DNA of 64,000 bases from Beauveria sp. NWAFU-1. Its lineage: Eukaryota > Ascomycota > Sordariomycetes > Hypocreales > Cordycipitaceae. The notes under the pieces were generated by a model. That model did no database searches. It was not told the origin of the DNA and was given only the letters and a program-made list of their open reading frames with translations. The DNA lies in contig JANBXD010000002.1 of the NCBI GenBank assembly GCA_024472245.1, forward strand, positions 3,906,001-3,970,000. Direction: 5' to 3'. The translations under genes were made by a program, and so were the position numbers. Positions within the stretch are counted from its first letter, which is position 1. The number at the start of each line of letters is the position of its first letter. This document shows, in pieces, positions 22,858-35,417 of the stretch.

Positions 22858-24839
22858 GGCGAAGAGTAGGGCAAAAGTGGTCAAAGAATGGGCACAATGT
22901 GGGAAGTCTAGATCCTTAGTTGGGAAGCCGGGATGACAGGCAGCCAAGGCTGAAACGACGAGATCGAGACAAGACAAGGCAAGACAGGGAGTTCTTCAGC
23001 GAGGGGGGATCAGTAGAAGAGAAGAGAAAGGAGAAAAAGAAGCCAGAGCAAAGAAATGTGGCGCGGTTGCCTTGTTGTAAGTACTTCACCACCGACAATG
23101 AAATGCAAGTATCAAATTGGGCGTGACGAGCTGGTGCAGAGTGTTGTTGGAGAGCTGAAGAGGAAAAGAGTGAGCCTCGTGCAGGCTTGGGGTGGGCTGA
23201 TGGAGTCACTGGAGTCGCCTGGAGTCACTCGCAGTGCGCAGTGAACCGTACGAGTAGGTACCGTACCTGATAGCGAATGACTAGGCTGCTGGTAGCCGGT
23301 GCTAACAACGGGGTGCAGGTGCCTGGAAGTTTAGGCTGATGCCGCTTTAGCAATGCTTCATCTCAGCAGCTGATACTGTCTCAAGGAAGCACAGAAAGGA
23401 AAAGTGTCTTTCGCGAAAAGATAGATGCAGTGAATACTCCACATCCTAGACGTCACACAGATCTTGTCCTATATGAAGAGCGCGTGACATTGGCCTGGTA
23501 TGGTCCTGTATCCGTATGTCCAGCTTCGTCCACACTGACAGCGGGCGAGGCGAAAAAGCGGCGCCCATGCTATCCCCAAAGGCTAAGTTTCGCCACGATC
23601 CGGGGGGTGGGGGAGGAACCTTTCAGGTACCTCTGCGCGCGCCCTCGCCGCAAGGGGGTACCTCAACCACGCTCACCCGCCTGGGAGAAAAAGTGAGGAG
23701 CGTGATTAACAAGGCAGCCGATCAGGCGAACCATTCACGACCCAGTCAAAGGCGTTGCGTCGCGGCTCCTCGTGAGCGCCGACTACACCCTCGTGCGCCA
23801 GGAATGGCAACTCGATCGCGACACTCGTCATTGTCAACAGTGCGGCATTCGCACAACATACTCGGGTTCCTGCATTGCCTCATCTTGGCACCCTCTTTTC
23901 TCCCCGATATTATAATGGAGACGGGCGACAGCATCGCGCTCCGACGGCGCCCCTGTCAGCCTTGAATGCCTTCCTCTCTACCTGCTAAGACTGCTGTCGT
24001 CGAAAAGAACACCGTCACGTGGGAAGTAGCACACTGAAGACAAGTCGTGACTGATTTATCGCAGATTGCACCTTTTCTAGAGAGTTTCCATGTTTCTGAT
24101 CCAGCTACTACCATGGGCCGTCTGCTGACCATCGCATTCAATATTCCTCGTATCATTGTGATTTCCTGTCATTATCAATTACAAACTACTCATATTCCGT
24201 ACTCCAATATTGTTTCCAACCTTTCCTCAGCATGCATTCAGAAACAAAACAAAGAACTAGTAGAACGCAAACGAGAAGGGAAAATGCCCAACCAGGGGAA
24301 AAAAGCATGCCATGAAAGTCTATTCACTTGGAAAGGCGCGCGTTCCTGCGGCCTGTCTCTTTCTTGGCCTTACCGTCCACTTGCTGTCAATAAAAAGACC
24401 AACTGCCAGGAATGATAAGTCGTTGCTAAAGTGCTGCTTCTTGCAACACTTTCTTGCATCCTGAAAAACACTGTGGTAATTCGTGGGTCGCTGTCTGACT
24501 GCGCGCCTCAACGCCTTGCAGCAAATTGATATGCCGCGTCATTTCCAAAAATGAATCCATGGGGGAAAAGACAAGAAATAAACCGGTGTAGGAAAAGGGG
24601 AAAAACACGTTAAAACATACACCGTCTGCCAAAGGAAAACCCAAGAATAACAAAAAAGGGCCGCGAATCATGCCCAGCCCATATCAATAACCCGCCGCTT
24701 GCTTTAATAACCGCAACCTGTTGTTCATCCGTCCCATGACTTCGTGGCGGCCAAGTCGTTCTGCATTTTTGCGATAATGTACTTCCATCATGTGGTAGCA
24801 TAGGCCAAGCCCCGTCAGTCGATCCCAGATGCCGTTCTC
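22858..24839. other. Intergenic: kinase promoter and ArfGAP 3' end
   Basis: Bases 22858 to about 23250 should be the promoter and leader of the checkpoint kinase gene. From about 24420 to 24839 lies the 3' end of the minus-strand ArfGAP gene. Between them only short frames without motifs are seen. Confidence 0.5.
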
Positions 24840-27800
24840 CTATTTCTCGGGAATCGGCGACCTGGCCAGTCTCCCGCCCGCACTCATGCGCTTCTGCAGC
24901 CTGCCGGTATCAGACCGTGTTCTCTCCACCTCGAGGCCAGTGCCGGGGAGCGCCTGGATCGAGTCTGTGACTACTGCTTCGGTCTTGGCCCTCTTCTGCT
25001 GTATGTATTGTTGTGCGAAGCGGCCTAGCGGGAAGGCAGGGAGTGTCGGCGGAATTTTGGCTCCATTCTGCATCAACAATTCGGCCACCGGAAACGGTAC
25101 CTGCTTTGCCTCCCTATCCAGCGCAGCACCGGGCGTTGGCGATGGTGACGCTGGGTCAGCTGCTGCCAGTGCAAGCCATACAGCATGTGTTCCCCTCATC
25201 CTGTCGACAGCGTTGGCATCTGCACCTAGCGCTAAAGCGTACAGGACCTGCTGAATCTCATTCTTCTTAATGGCTGCCAATAGCGTCTCCTCGGGCGTGG
25301 CGTAATGCGACAATGTTGACGAGATTGGTCGCACATAGGCCCGATTGACATATTTGTTATTGATAAAATTGCGCCGAGCCTCATAACTTGCCTGTGGAGT
25401 AATCTTCGCGGCGGGATCCAGCGTGGCTTCCCAGATCATGTTTGAAACACGGTTTCCGATCAGAATGAGCAATTCGACAATATCGACAGTAAAAGACTTG
25501 ATATCGAGAGTCAATGATCGCACCTTGCTGATGTGGGTGCCCAGCGAACGATGGGAGCTGCCACACGTAATGCAGAGGATGATGCCAAGATTGAGAGACA
25601 CCCACTCGACCTTGGAGCCCGATCCGCAGTCAGCGCACCAATTGTTGCCTTGATCAATGTCCCGAAGCATTTGCAATAGTTGATCGGGGTTCTCGTCATA
25701 CCCGGAGCTGTGTGTCCGTACTGGCGTCGGCCGGGCTCCAACGGTGACTCTCCGAAAAGGAATGGCACTCGAAGAAGTGCTGTGGGATTGGCTACTGCTA
25801 TGCATCAGGGAATGACTCTTGCCTGTGAGAACGGAGCCAATGTCTCTCTTGAGCGATGAGTCGTTGCTTGTGTTTGCCGACGATGCATATCTTTCACGGC
25901 CACTTCGACCTTCCATCGCGCTCTGCAAAGCATTGTTGATGGAATTTATCCAACTGTTCATGTCTTCTTCCGACGTGGCCTGGTAGACACGCTTGAAATT
26001 CGGAGGAGTAATGACTTCAAAGCAAAAGCGACGTTCAGCATTGCGAGCCTCGCGCACAGTTGCCATTCTCAGGTCAATGGGATCCATGTGCAGATCTAGT
26101 CTTTGCTTCCAATTGCTGTATTCTGACAACTGACCTTGATCAAGGACGATCCAGAATTTGTGCCAGCCCTGTTTGTTGAGATTTCGAGGATCGACATGGC
26201 CACCCGGACGATTCAGTGCCCACAGAAGACCTTCTTTGCGCTGCGGGACGGATGCTTGCGATGGATTTGGTTCCTCCAAATCGCGGAATCCTTTGAACTT
26301 GTTGCTCTGCGAGGGACTAGCTAGGAGGCCTGAAGGGTTGACCGAATCGATGCCCGCCATGCTTGTTTGGCCACCCGATGATGTCGTCTTAAGTTGGGAG
26401 CCGGTGCTATCAGCCCTACCCAGCTCCGAGTCGGAATTGTGACCGGTGTTGCCGTTGGAGGACGCTGTCGGGGGCGGAGCAGCGACGAGACTGGCCTGTT
26501 CGGGCTCCAGATAGGGAGTGTTGCTCTTTTCCAGTAAGCGTCGCTTTTCTTCGCGTTCTCGTCTCTGATACTGGTATTCTTTGTCTGCTTCGCTGACTTC
26601 CGAGGATAAAGCGTCAAGCTGCGGCAGGAGAGCCTCTATCTTCTTTGCCGTGGCGAGGAAACCCTTGGTCTGCGCATCGGCATACTTGGTCAGATGCGAT
26701 AGTACTTCCTGCTCTTTGCGACCACCGTGCAAGTCCTGCATGAAGCTGGAATAGTCGAATCGTTTGAGCTCAAAAGTTCGTCTCTTGGTCTGGTATTTGG
26801 AGTCGCTTTCGGCAAGCTTCTTGGCCGAGTCTTGACGCTGACCAAGGTATCGCGATGCGTATGCGTAGTAGACTTTGCTGTCTTCTTCAAAATCGCGCTT
26901 CTTGGATTCTGCCTGCTTGATGTCAAACTGATAAAGCTTTTGTATAGGCTCGATGATGATCTTTTGCAGATTAGCAGTGTTTTGGCGGTCGTAATTGAGA
27001 ATCTCTCGGGCGATTTTGTCGAAATAGTGCTCGAGTGCAGGCTGAACTGCATTTGCATTGGTGGTGGAAGCTTCACGCAAAGCATCCATGAAAGCGACCA
27101 AAGCCTCATTGGCTTCCAGTTGACTAGTATGCGCCTGCTCGGCCTTTTTCAGGACCCTTTTCATATGGATACGCATGTTGCCAGTCTTTTGCTCGAGGGC
27201 CTTGAGAGTGGCGCGGAAGACAGGACCATCATCGGAAACGGAGACATCCTCGCCAGGTCGCGGACAAGTTACGTCAACTTTGACGGGCTCCTGCTGCTGT
27301 GGTAGTATCGGCGGTGAGAGTGCTTCGAATGCGCCCGGGAGCGGCGACAATGGCACCTCGTCAATGTCGGAATGTAAGCGAGAGTCTACCGATTGAGCGG
27401 ACGCAACACGAATCTTTGGAGGAGAGCCAAGGAGAAAGCCGGGAGTCGGCGAGTTTGGTTGGCTGGTGTAGACGGGAGAGGCTGTGAAGTATACGTTAGC
27501 AGGCGGATTTGCGAAACAGCAAGCACGCAGGAAGAACCTACCTGCTACCCAGAAGGAGAAGCTAGCGAGGGCGTGCAAGCGGTGCGCCCGCGAATCATAC
27601 TCGACAAACTAAACGACGTCAACATTCAAACAGAGAAGACACGATGGCGGCGGGCACGTACACTGCAAAAGTTTCTCCAACCGCCAGTTTTATCTTCGAA
27701 GCGCTTGGGAGGCTTCCATTTCCAAGTCCATTCAAAGCTGACGGAAGAGCTGCCGTTGGTCGAGTAGTCTCCGACGAGGGCGACGTTGTCATTTTTGTGC

Positions 27801-28389
27801 AGATTTGGGTTGGCAAGAAACTCGCGCGTTACGAGATTCTCGACTTCGCGTGAAGTAGAGCCGCAAACAAAAGTTAGACTGGATATGGTAGTATCGAGAG
27901 TAGGGAAAGTCGCATCGGGAGGGGGCGAAGCGGGCTGGCTTGTGGAAGGCTGACGAAGGACAAAGGTGAATGTGAAGATGAGCTCGTCGTCATTGTTGAG
28001 CTTGAGCAAGAAACCAGAAGCACCCGGCTCGGGATCCTATAACGCGAAAATCAGCGGTTAGAGAGAGAGAGAGGACGAACAAGAGAGGTTGGTGACAACG
28101 AACCTGTACGTATTCTATGGGGGTTTGTTCACCAGCTGTGCGGCTGACGGACAACTTAGAAGCAGGAAAGGCATTTGGCGAGACATGGACAGAAGTGCGC
28201 TTTCGCGGATTGGTAACAATGAGGGAGGAGATGGTCACTAGAGAGAGGAAGTTAGTGACGCGGGCTGCAAAAGGCAAAAGCTGCAGGCTGCAAGTTAGGA
28301 AGGGGTCGCGGGGATGGCATACGGCGATTCTGGTCTCTGAGATAGAGGCTAGCGGCCTGGTCGTCGGGTCTGCTGGTGACGTTGCCCAT
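24840..28389 (-). CDS. BAR-PH-ArfGAP protein, Csx2 type
   Basis: Five exons (28389-28323, 28237-28104, 28036-27662, 27608-27542, 27481-24840) join in frame to give 1094 residues. The protein starts MGNVTSRP, a possible N-myristoylation signal, and has a conserved N-terminal region of about 210 residues. A BAR domain (about 299-533) senses membrane curvature, and a PH domain (about 629-738) binds phosphoinositides. The ArfGAP zinc finger (from about 812) has CADC and CITC cysteine pairs 17 residues apart and the catalytic arginine in SSHRSLG. Ankyrin-like repeats follow near the C terminus. Such proteins switch off Arf GTPases during vesicle budding and endocytosis. The large last exon alone contains BAR, PH and ArfGAP; the four 5' exons are found only by splicing, and the large open frame has no ATG at its upstream end. 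Intron 2 contains a GA/CT repeat. ACAP-type proteins in animals have the same domain order. Confidence 0.92.
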
Positions 28390-31259
28390 GTTGACGAACT
28401 ATCGGCTGCAGCCGCGGGCTTGGGATGCAGAAGAAAGGAGCGCCGGGGCGAGGCAGACAGACTCGAAGACGAAAAAATTGGGGAGGTATCGACGGCTTGA
28501 AGAGTGATGTGCGGTGCAGGCAGCGAGGCTCAAAGGAGATGCAAGCGGCGCGGGGCTCAGACTGCTGAGAGTGGGACAGCAACAGCGGCCGTCATCTGGC
28601 GTAGCGGCAAAGGTGAGCGATACGGCAGAGGAGGGCGCGTAGCAATGAGCAAAAAAGATGTCGGGCGAGACAAGCGACTCATGGAGCAGGCGATGAAGGA
28701 TGGAGAGACAGGAGAAGGAAGAAGGGGGGCGGCAGGATGAATGTGGATGGCGGTTGCTGTATGGTAAAAGGAATAATCATAAAGAGAGAGGGAGTCAAAG
28801 ACGGGAGAGGTGGTGAGCGCAGCAACTAGCAGCACTACCTAACTTATCAGGAGATTAAAACCAGTGGCAGCTTGGAAGTTGGGCCAGGCTTTTGAGGGGC
28901 AGCTGGTTGGCTGGTTTCCTTTGAGCCTTTGGCTGGCCACCAATATCTTTATTACAGTGCCTCTGTACCTAATTCCGAGCAGCAATGTGGGGATTTGGTG
29001 GTAATTTTCCTCTAAACTACGTCTGTACCTTGCCTAGGTACCTACCTACCTTGCGACCACTCTAGATCCGAGGACTGCCTTGAATTTAGCGGATCCCTAG
29101 GAACCTGCTAAGGTACCTAGGTAGGTGGTGGCAAGCTGGCAGAATGTACAGGCGGGCGCAGCGCCTAAAGTAGGTACAGAGGTAGCCACCTGTACTCCGT
29201 ACTACAACTTTATCGCCTGACAGGCAGGGTAATGCAGATTCGAGTACGACATAGCTGCATGTTGGACAATGATGGTTATCCCGTTCATGACACCTGCCCA
29301 TCTTCTTTCTTTTCTTCTTCTTTTTCTTCAAATATCCATATTATTTGCGTCAAATGGGCTTGCCGACGTGCGTAGTACCTACCTAGATGCCTAAGGTGTC
29401 AAATGTGCCCAAGTAAATACATAACATGTATGTATGCATCCGTAGCAACATCACTTACCACCTACAGTGCGGAGCGACTCGACAGCATTCTCTTGGGTAC
29501 GTAGGCAGACGGCTTGCGTTTTGAGTCGCTGGCTCTGGCTCTGGAGCTGGCGACGTGTTTTCGAATTCACTTTGGCGTCAACGCTGACTGTGTAGACGTA
29601 AACATACCTATCTAGTAACGTCGGTGATGAGCAGGAACCTTCCTCGGCCAGGCAGCGCACGCAGGGTCCTGATCCGAATTGGCGCCCTACCACACCATCT
29701 AAGGATCTTCCGCACAAGTGGCCGAATCAGTGAACACGACAATATTTTTTCTACAAACACTCAACAACTAGCAGAGCCACAGGTGGGTGCAGATGGCATG
29801 TAGTATACACCGCCACACAGCATTCTACGGATAATGCCCGCTTATTGCGATGTATACAGCCTATGGCACCAAAGCCGCCGTTGCTTTGGCTGGCGATGGT
29901 ACACCTCTCCACCCTTTTGCCTTGATTGTGCATCTGGCGGGCTAGATTCGCGTCAGGGAACAGAGGCGTCGGGCGGCAGATGAAATGATGCGAAAGTCTG
30001 GGGCGGGTTGTGTTGGTACATTATTGCGCCTGTTGGAGGCACTCGACGGTAACTAGCTTCGTGGCCAGCGTGAGCAAGACCAAATATATATCACAACTTA
30101 TATTTAATGTGCGAAAAAGGCCAGAAATTGCAAGGACGACTACCTTTTTGGAATGCGCTCTGGGCCCGTATCTATCTCGTTCGGGATGTGGCCACCCTTG
30201 ATGCCATTCCATATACCATGACAAGTAGCTGCTCAGGCACGGTGTAAGATTATTTTTGTTGCGCAGGCAATCCATCAAAACATGTTTCCTTCTTTTATTG
30301 TTTGGTCGCCAGCTGGCGTCACGAGTTGTCCTGTTGCCATGGTATAGCCAAGGCTTCCACTACTCCGCCGAGCAATATACACAGGCGAGTTGAAAAGTTT
30401 CCTTGACTTGATTTTCAATTTACCTCCTTTCTCCGTCTTGAGAACCCCTTCCTAGCTAACTTGCGAGTTTGCACCAACGACGACCTCTCTTTGTTCTCCG
30501 ACTTTAAATAACCAACTAATACAATTGCCCTTTGCCCCCACACAGCCCGGCGGGTACGAGGGGCAGCCCGCTCTCAGCGCTTCCCAGTGCAGAATAGCGC
30601 CTATTCTTGCGCTGCTATTCCTGGCTCGTCCCTGGCTCGCATTCCTCCATGATGCCGTGATACCGCCACAAGCTTGTTTCAACTTTCTGACCTTGCTTTG
30701 CTGTTTCAGCAGCCAAAGCATGACGGGGCAGTAGGGCACTTGGCACACTTACTAGGCGCTCCAAACACCTGGCAGCCCCCCGCGAACCCGTAACGCATCC
30801 CTATTTCAGTGGCCCGGGCTCTGTTGCCAGGGGACCCTCCGCTAGAGCATGTGCCTGTGCAAAATGACGTTGCGCTCCCTTGACAACTTGTCGCACCTCC
30901 TCGTTTGGGCTGCCTTTTTTCCTACCTACTTTGTACACGTCTGCTCTCAGGCTCCAAGTTGCTTTGCACATCCAGCATTGCATCTGCCGCTCGCAACTAT
31001 TCTCGCATTATTCATCAGCTACAAAGCCAGTTCCATTTCCCCCTCCGCTCGTTATTCCATCTTTGTCTAATCACGTTGAGTCTCTCTCTCTCGCATCATC
31101 GCGCGACATCATCCATCTACCTGCCCACTGCCACCACCCTCCCCTCACTACCGCCCGCCACCCGACCAATAGTCACCGCTTCGCACGCATCCCTTCACCG
31201 GGTCATGAGCCACCGCAAACACCAGTCTAGGCGCCGACTTACTTGTTGAGTGTCCCGCC
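28390..31259. other. Divergent intergenic region
   Basis: This lies between the minus-strand ArfGAP gene and the plus-strand Munc13-like gene and should hold both promoters. The right end (about 30930-31240) is strongly pyrimidine-rich with (TC)6 at 31081-31092, a typical fungal leader. An inverted pair of CTAGGTACCT-type motifs lies at 29028-29136, and a TACTCCGTA motif at 29193. No gene is seen in between. Confidence 0.55.
29028..29136. repeat. Inverted pair of CCTAGGTACCT-rich blocks
   Basis: Two blocks (29028-29054 and 29110-29136) each contain the self-complementary CTAGGTACCT plus repeated ACCT or AGGT steps, in opposite orientation and about 55 bases apart. They could pair as an imperfect hairpin. 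Related but weaker blocks lie near 13911-13950. Confidence 0.6.
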
Positions 31260-34200
31260 ATGTCACAGGACTTTCGTAGGTCGTCCGTCGGTCGGCGCCT
31301 CAAGAATAGCAGCAAGGACTCTGGCCGCCGCATTCAACCCAAGTCAAAATCCAACACCGTCCTCGTTGAGCACGAAGAAGCCCGCAGCTTTGCCCTCCGA
31401 ACCGCCTACCTCCATTACCTCCTCCAGCCGAAAGCGAAGCGCAAGCAATATGTTGCCCCCCCCAAGCCCCCGGCCCGCACGCACACGAGCGTCGGCCAGC
31501 TCGTACAGGAATACGTGTCTGGCAGCGCTTACGGCCTCAAGCTTCCCAGCAACTTTCCCAACATTCTTCTGGATCGCGTTGGCGGCGTCTTGAGAGGTTC
31601 CGAGCGCTTGCCCGGCTTCAACGATGCTGCCGTCAAGCGCTGTTTCGCAGAGGCCTATACCGCCTTTTCTGAAAAGAACTTTCGCAAAACCATTGAAAAG
31701 GAACGCAAATTTGAACCCTTGGTCCTCATATTCTACTCATCCGCCACCAAGGCTGCCCAAAAAGGTCGCGCCCCGGACGATGATTCCTGGAAGCTTTTGC
31801 CAGATCGTCATCTGGCGTTGTTTGTCCGTCTCGCTGCCACCATCCTCCGAGACCAGGGTCACGAACGCGACAAGTCCGAATTGCTCTCCAGACTAACCAC
31901 ACTGGAAAACAAGCTCCTCACAAACGACCAAGATCTCGTCAGCTCTGGCTCAGATTCTGCAGGTACCACCATTGAAGTTGTTGTCCCTCTGAGCTATGAT
32001 GTCAAGGACATGCCAATGGTTCAAATTGTGGCTGCCATATTTGGACTCAGCCTCTCAGAGGTACAAGCCGAGATCAAAGAGAAGAGCAGTATTTGGAACG
32101 AGGAAGCAGCTCTTAGAGACCTCAAGACGTACCAGCAACGTCTGAACTCCAACGGTTCTGGTGCTCTCCGTAGCAATGACTTTGATGTCGAGGAATCATT
32201 TACTGAGTGGCAAAAATCCGAAGCGCACTTCCTTTCCCAGATGATGCTCGAGATCTTGACCGCCAAGCCCGAACTAGCGAAATCGTCCTCCTCTGGCGAT
32301 AAGCCTCTGACCAGTCGCCCACAATCAATGTACGTCGAAGATCAAGCCTATGCGGACCTCAGCCGTGCCATCTCTTCGGTAGATACATCTCTGGGATTTG
32401 ATCCCTTGGCTTCTATATCCAGCATCTCTAGCGATGCAAACAGTATCCGGACTGTCGAGCAAGGCGACTTGTACACCTTTATTCCATCCGATCCGCGCGC
32501 CTTTTATAAATATATTCTTCAGCATGCCATGGCCTTTGACCAACTGCGTGCTCCCTCTGACGTCGACTATCAACCGCTCTCGAAGCAAACCATGGACCTT
32601 ATGACGGAGCTTTGCGTACGGTGGCGATTACCGCAGGCTTCGCGACTGATTGTTTTGCTCGAGGTTGCGGCGCGCAAGTTTCTAGATCAGGAGCTTGTCC
32701 CCAAAGAGCTTGATACCATTCTGGATTTCGTCAAAGATCCCCAGCCAGAACCCAAGAAGGCGCCTTATATCCAAAATTACTCATTGCCTTTGACTAAGAT
32801 ACCGTCTAGTAAATGGACGATTCACGATTTTGCCGTTTATCAAAGCACTTTTCATTCCATTCACGACGCCACCTTACGAGAACTTTACCGCATAATGGCG
32901 CAGTGCTACGACAGCACACCTCCTAATATTGGCGCTGTAATGTTCATACTTGAGAATCACCTCTACCAAGACGAGATCTTCACGCCGAGATCAGAAGCAG
33001 TTGCCGACTTTACAGAATCTCTTACCACTGCTCTACGAAACAAAGCAGTCGAGGTATACCGCGAAAATATGCGCAAAGAGATTCCAGTCGTGAAGGAGCA
33101 GTGGGAGTTTGCTCATGTCGTGAAGCTTGGCAAGACCATCACAAAGCTTTGTGACCGCATCAGAAAGCGTTACAAGAACAATCGAACCATCATGGCCGTG
33201 GATCCTTTTGCAATCTTAGTAGAAGAAGTCTTCCCCAATTTCGAGGGCGATGCCGGGGCGATTCTTGAAACAATTCTTGAACAAGCACAAGCCAGTGGTG
33301 AAGACATCGATATCGAAGATGGTTTTGAGCTCTACAAGGAGCTGGTTGCTATACGAGACATTCACCAAAGACATCTCCCCCACAAACCTTTCGCTTTCAA
33401 CATTGAAAATTTGCTTGTCGACTTCGTCTGGCGGTGGGTTCGCTCTGCTGAAGCGAAGATGACCAACTATGTCGACGAGGCGATCAAACAAGACCAGTTT
33501 CAGGTCCGCATACAGCATGCTGATCACAGCCCTCGCGACTCAGAAAGACATAGCGTGTCTGTTATTGACATATTCATGCTGTTCAATCAGACAGTGGACC
33601 AGGTCTTTCAGCTGAAGTGGGACAATGACGAGCACAACGCTCGGTTTATGACAGCCCTTGCACGCAGTTTCTCGGCAGGCCTCGGGCGTTACTGCGAGGT
33701 TCTTGAGCTGCAGTTCTCCAAAGAAATGGATCGCCCGTCAGCCGAGGAGCTTGCAATGCAGACCAAGTCAACCCAAGAAAAATGGATGCAGTACGCAAAA
33801 GATGCCTGGAATAACAAAGAAAAGGCAGAGCCATTTCAGTTTTTTGCCGAGTCCTTTGTCAAGCTTAACAATATTGAGTTTGCAATGCAAGAACTTGACA
33901 AGTTGGAAAAGAGCATGCACTCGGATGCTTGTGCTGAATTGCTGGAAAAGATTGACGGCCCTAGAAAGCAGACACGAAAGCCAAGCAAGTACACATTCAC
34001 CATTAAGGTTGTTGAAGCAGAAGATCTCAAGGCTTGCGATCCCAGCGGCTACAGCGACCCTTATGTCGTCTTTGGAGACGAAGTTAACAAGCGTTTGTAT
34101 AAAACCCGCATCATCTACAAGAACCTCAACCCGCGATGGGACGAGTCTTTTGAGTTTACTGTGCAAGGTCCGGTGAATCTAATTGCAACCGTCTGGGATT

Positions 34201-35417
34201 ACGATACGTTTGGAAACCACGATTGTGCTGGCCGAACCTCGCTGAAGATCGACCCGGTTCATTTTGGTGATTATCTTCCTCGAGAATTCTGGCTTGACTT
34301 GGACACCCAAGGCCGAGTGCTTATTCGAGTAAGCATGGAAGGCGAGCGCGACGATATTCAGTTTCACTTTGGCAAGGCTTTCCGTCACCTTAAAAGAGCA
34401 GAGCGAGATATGGTGCGCAAAATTACCGACAAGGTATGTGGTACCAAGGCCTCTGCAAATGACCAGTTATTAACCGAAGAAAAGCTTACAAGTCAAATCA
34501 ACTCGACGCTGTCCGTCGAAACACTACGGGGCATTCTAGGATTGAATGGCCTCGGTTCGCAGGTGACCAACTTGTGGAAGAAACGTACATCTACTCTTCC
34601 AGTAGTGACGCCGGCACACATTGAGAATGCCCTAAAGCCGCTGTTTGATTATTTTAACGATAACTTTACCATCATGAAGCAAACGCTAACTGATGCAACA
34701 ATGATTGCCGTTATGACACGACTGTGGAAAGAAGTTCTCATGACGATTGAGAACCTGCTTGTCCCACCCGTCTCCGACAAGCCATCAACACAGAAAGCTC
34801 TCAGCCGAAAAGAACTGGACATTGTCTACCAATGGCTCGAGCTCTTGTTTGCTTTCTTCAATGCCAAGGAACAGGACTCTGGCGAGCAGCTTGGCGTCCC
34901 CGCCGAGGTTCTCAAGTCGCCTAAGTGGCACGAGCTGGCGTCGCTCAACTTCTTTTACTTTGAAGACACGAACAGCCTCATCCGGGAGTCGGAGCGCATG
35001 GCCTCTGCCACGGCGCAGCGCGCGCAGCAGGCGCTCCTGAGCAATCAGCAGGCGATGCGACACTCAGCGCCGCCAGGCTTTGGGGCCGCGCTTGGCGGTG
35101 CGGGCGCCTTTGCAAGCATGGGCACGATCCGCCGCGGCAAGAGCATCATGATGAGCCGCAACCTGGGCACTATGCGCCAGGCCAAGGAGGCAAAGCGCCG
35201 CGAGACGCAAGCCGACCCCAGCGACGACATGATTCTGCGCATCCTGCGCATGCGCCCTGAGGCCGCGCATTACCTCAAGGAGCGCCACAGGCAAAAGGAG
35301 CGCCAGGCTGCGACGGCGGCGGCGGCCTTGATTGTCAAGAACTCGGTCACGCAGGGCTGGAACACGGGGCTGAGGGCGGGCGCATCTTTTGGAAGGATGA
35401 ATTTGCCTAGGCGGTGA
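31260..35417 (+). CDS. Munc13-like protein with MUN region and C2 domain
   Basis: A single intronless frame of 1385 residues runs from ATG (context GCCATGTC) to TGA at 35415-35417. The first 30 residues are basic. A long, mostly helical region follows that fits the DUF810/MUN fold with Munc13-homology region 1 at about residues 570-700. A C2 domain lies at about 909-1010; it has the calcium-binding-type DPSGYSDPYV and WDYDTFGNHD loops, and both keep their aspartates. Homology region 2 lies at about 1100-1240. The tail is basic and Ala/Arg-rich. Fungal relatives include fission yeast Ync13 and Git1. Munc13 proteins open syntaxin for SNARE assembly; Ync13 acts in vesicle fusion and wall integrity at division sites. 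A role in exocytosis at tips or septa is inferred from the family. The size and lack of introns are notable against intron-bearing neighbours. Confidence 0.93.
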   Translation: MSQDFRRSSVGRRLKNSSKDSGRRIQPKSKSNTVLVEHEEARSFALRTAYLHYLLQPKAKRKQYVAPPKPPARTHTSVGQLVQEYVSGSAYGLKLPSNFPNILLDRVGGVLRGSERLPGFNDAAVKRCFAEAYTAFSEKNFRKTIEKERKFEPLVLIFYSSATKAAQKGRAPDDDSWKLLPDRHLALFVRLAATILRDQGHERDKSELLSRLTTLENKLLTNDQDLVSSGSDSAGTTIEVVVPLSYDVKDMPMVQIVAAIFGLSLSEVQAEIKEKSSIWNEEAALRDLKTYQQRLNSNGSGALRSNDFDVEESFTEWQKSEAHFLSQMMLEILTAKPELAKSSSSGDKPLTSRPQSMYVEDQAYADLSRAISSVDTSLGFDPLASISSISSDANSIRTVEQGDLYTFIPSDPRAFYKYILQHAMAFDQLRAPSDVDYQPLSKQTMDLMTELCVRWRLPQASRLIVLLEVAARKFLDQELVPKELDTILDFVKDPQPEPKKAPYIQNYSLPLTKIPSSKWTIHDFAVYQSTFHSIHDATLRELYRIMAQCYDSTPPNIGAVMFILENHLYQDEIFTPRSEAVADFTESLTTALRNKAVEVYRENMRKEIPVVKEQWEFAHVVKLGKTITKLCDRIRKRYKNNRTIMAVDPFAILVEEVFPNFEGDAGAILETILEQAQASGEDIDIEDGFELYKELVAIRDIHQRHLPHKPFAFNIENLLVDFVWRWVRSAEAKMTNYVDEAIKQDQFQVRIQHADHSPRDSERHSVSVIDIFMLFNQTVDQVFQLKWDNDEHNARFMTALARSFSAGLGRYCEVLELQFSKEMDRPSAEELAMQTKSTQEKWMQYAKDAWNNKEKAEPFQFFAESFVKLNNIEFAMQELDKLEKSMHSDACAELLEKIDGPRKQTRKPSKYTFTIKVVEAEDLKACDPSGYSDPYVVFGDEVNKRLYKTRIIYKNLNPRWDESFEFTVQGPVNLIATVWDYDTFGNHDCAGRTSLKIDPVHFGDYLPREFWLDLDTQGRVLIRVSMEGERDDIQFHFGKAFRHLKRAERDMVRKITDKVCGTKASANDQLLTEEKLTSQINSTLSVETLRGILGLNGLGSQVTNLWKKRTSTLPVVTPAHIENALKPLFDYFNDNFTIMKQTLTDATMIAVMTRLWKEVLMTIENLLVPPVSDKPSTQKALSRKELDIVYQWLELLFAFFNAKEQDSGEQLGVPAEVLKSPKWHELASLNFFYFEDTNSLIRESERMASATAQRAQQALLSNQQAMRHSAPPGFGAALGGAGAFASMGTIRRGKSIMMSRNLGTMRQAKEAKRRETQADPSDDMILRILRMRPEAAHYLKERHRQKERQAATAAAALIVKNSVTQGWNTGLRAGASFGRMNLPRR

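Noticed and set aside
27542..27608. Large ArfGAP frame beginning at a TTG codon near 27578
   Set aside because: No ATG exists in that frame; consensus introns link it to four upstream exons with a proper ATG at 28389, and the first intron of the long frame is a textbook GTAGGT...CTAAC...CAG.
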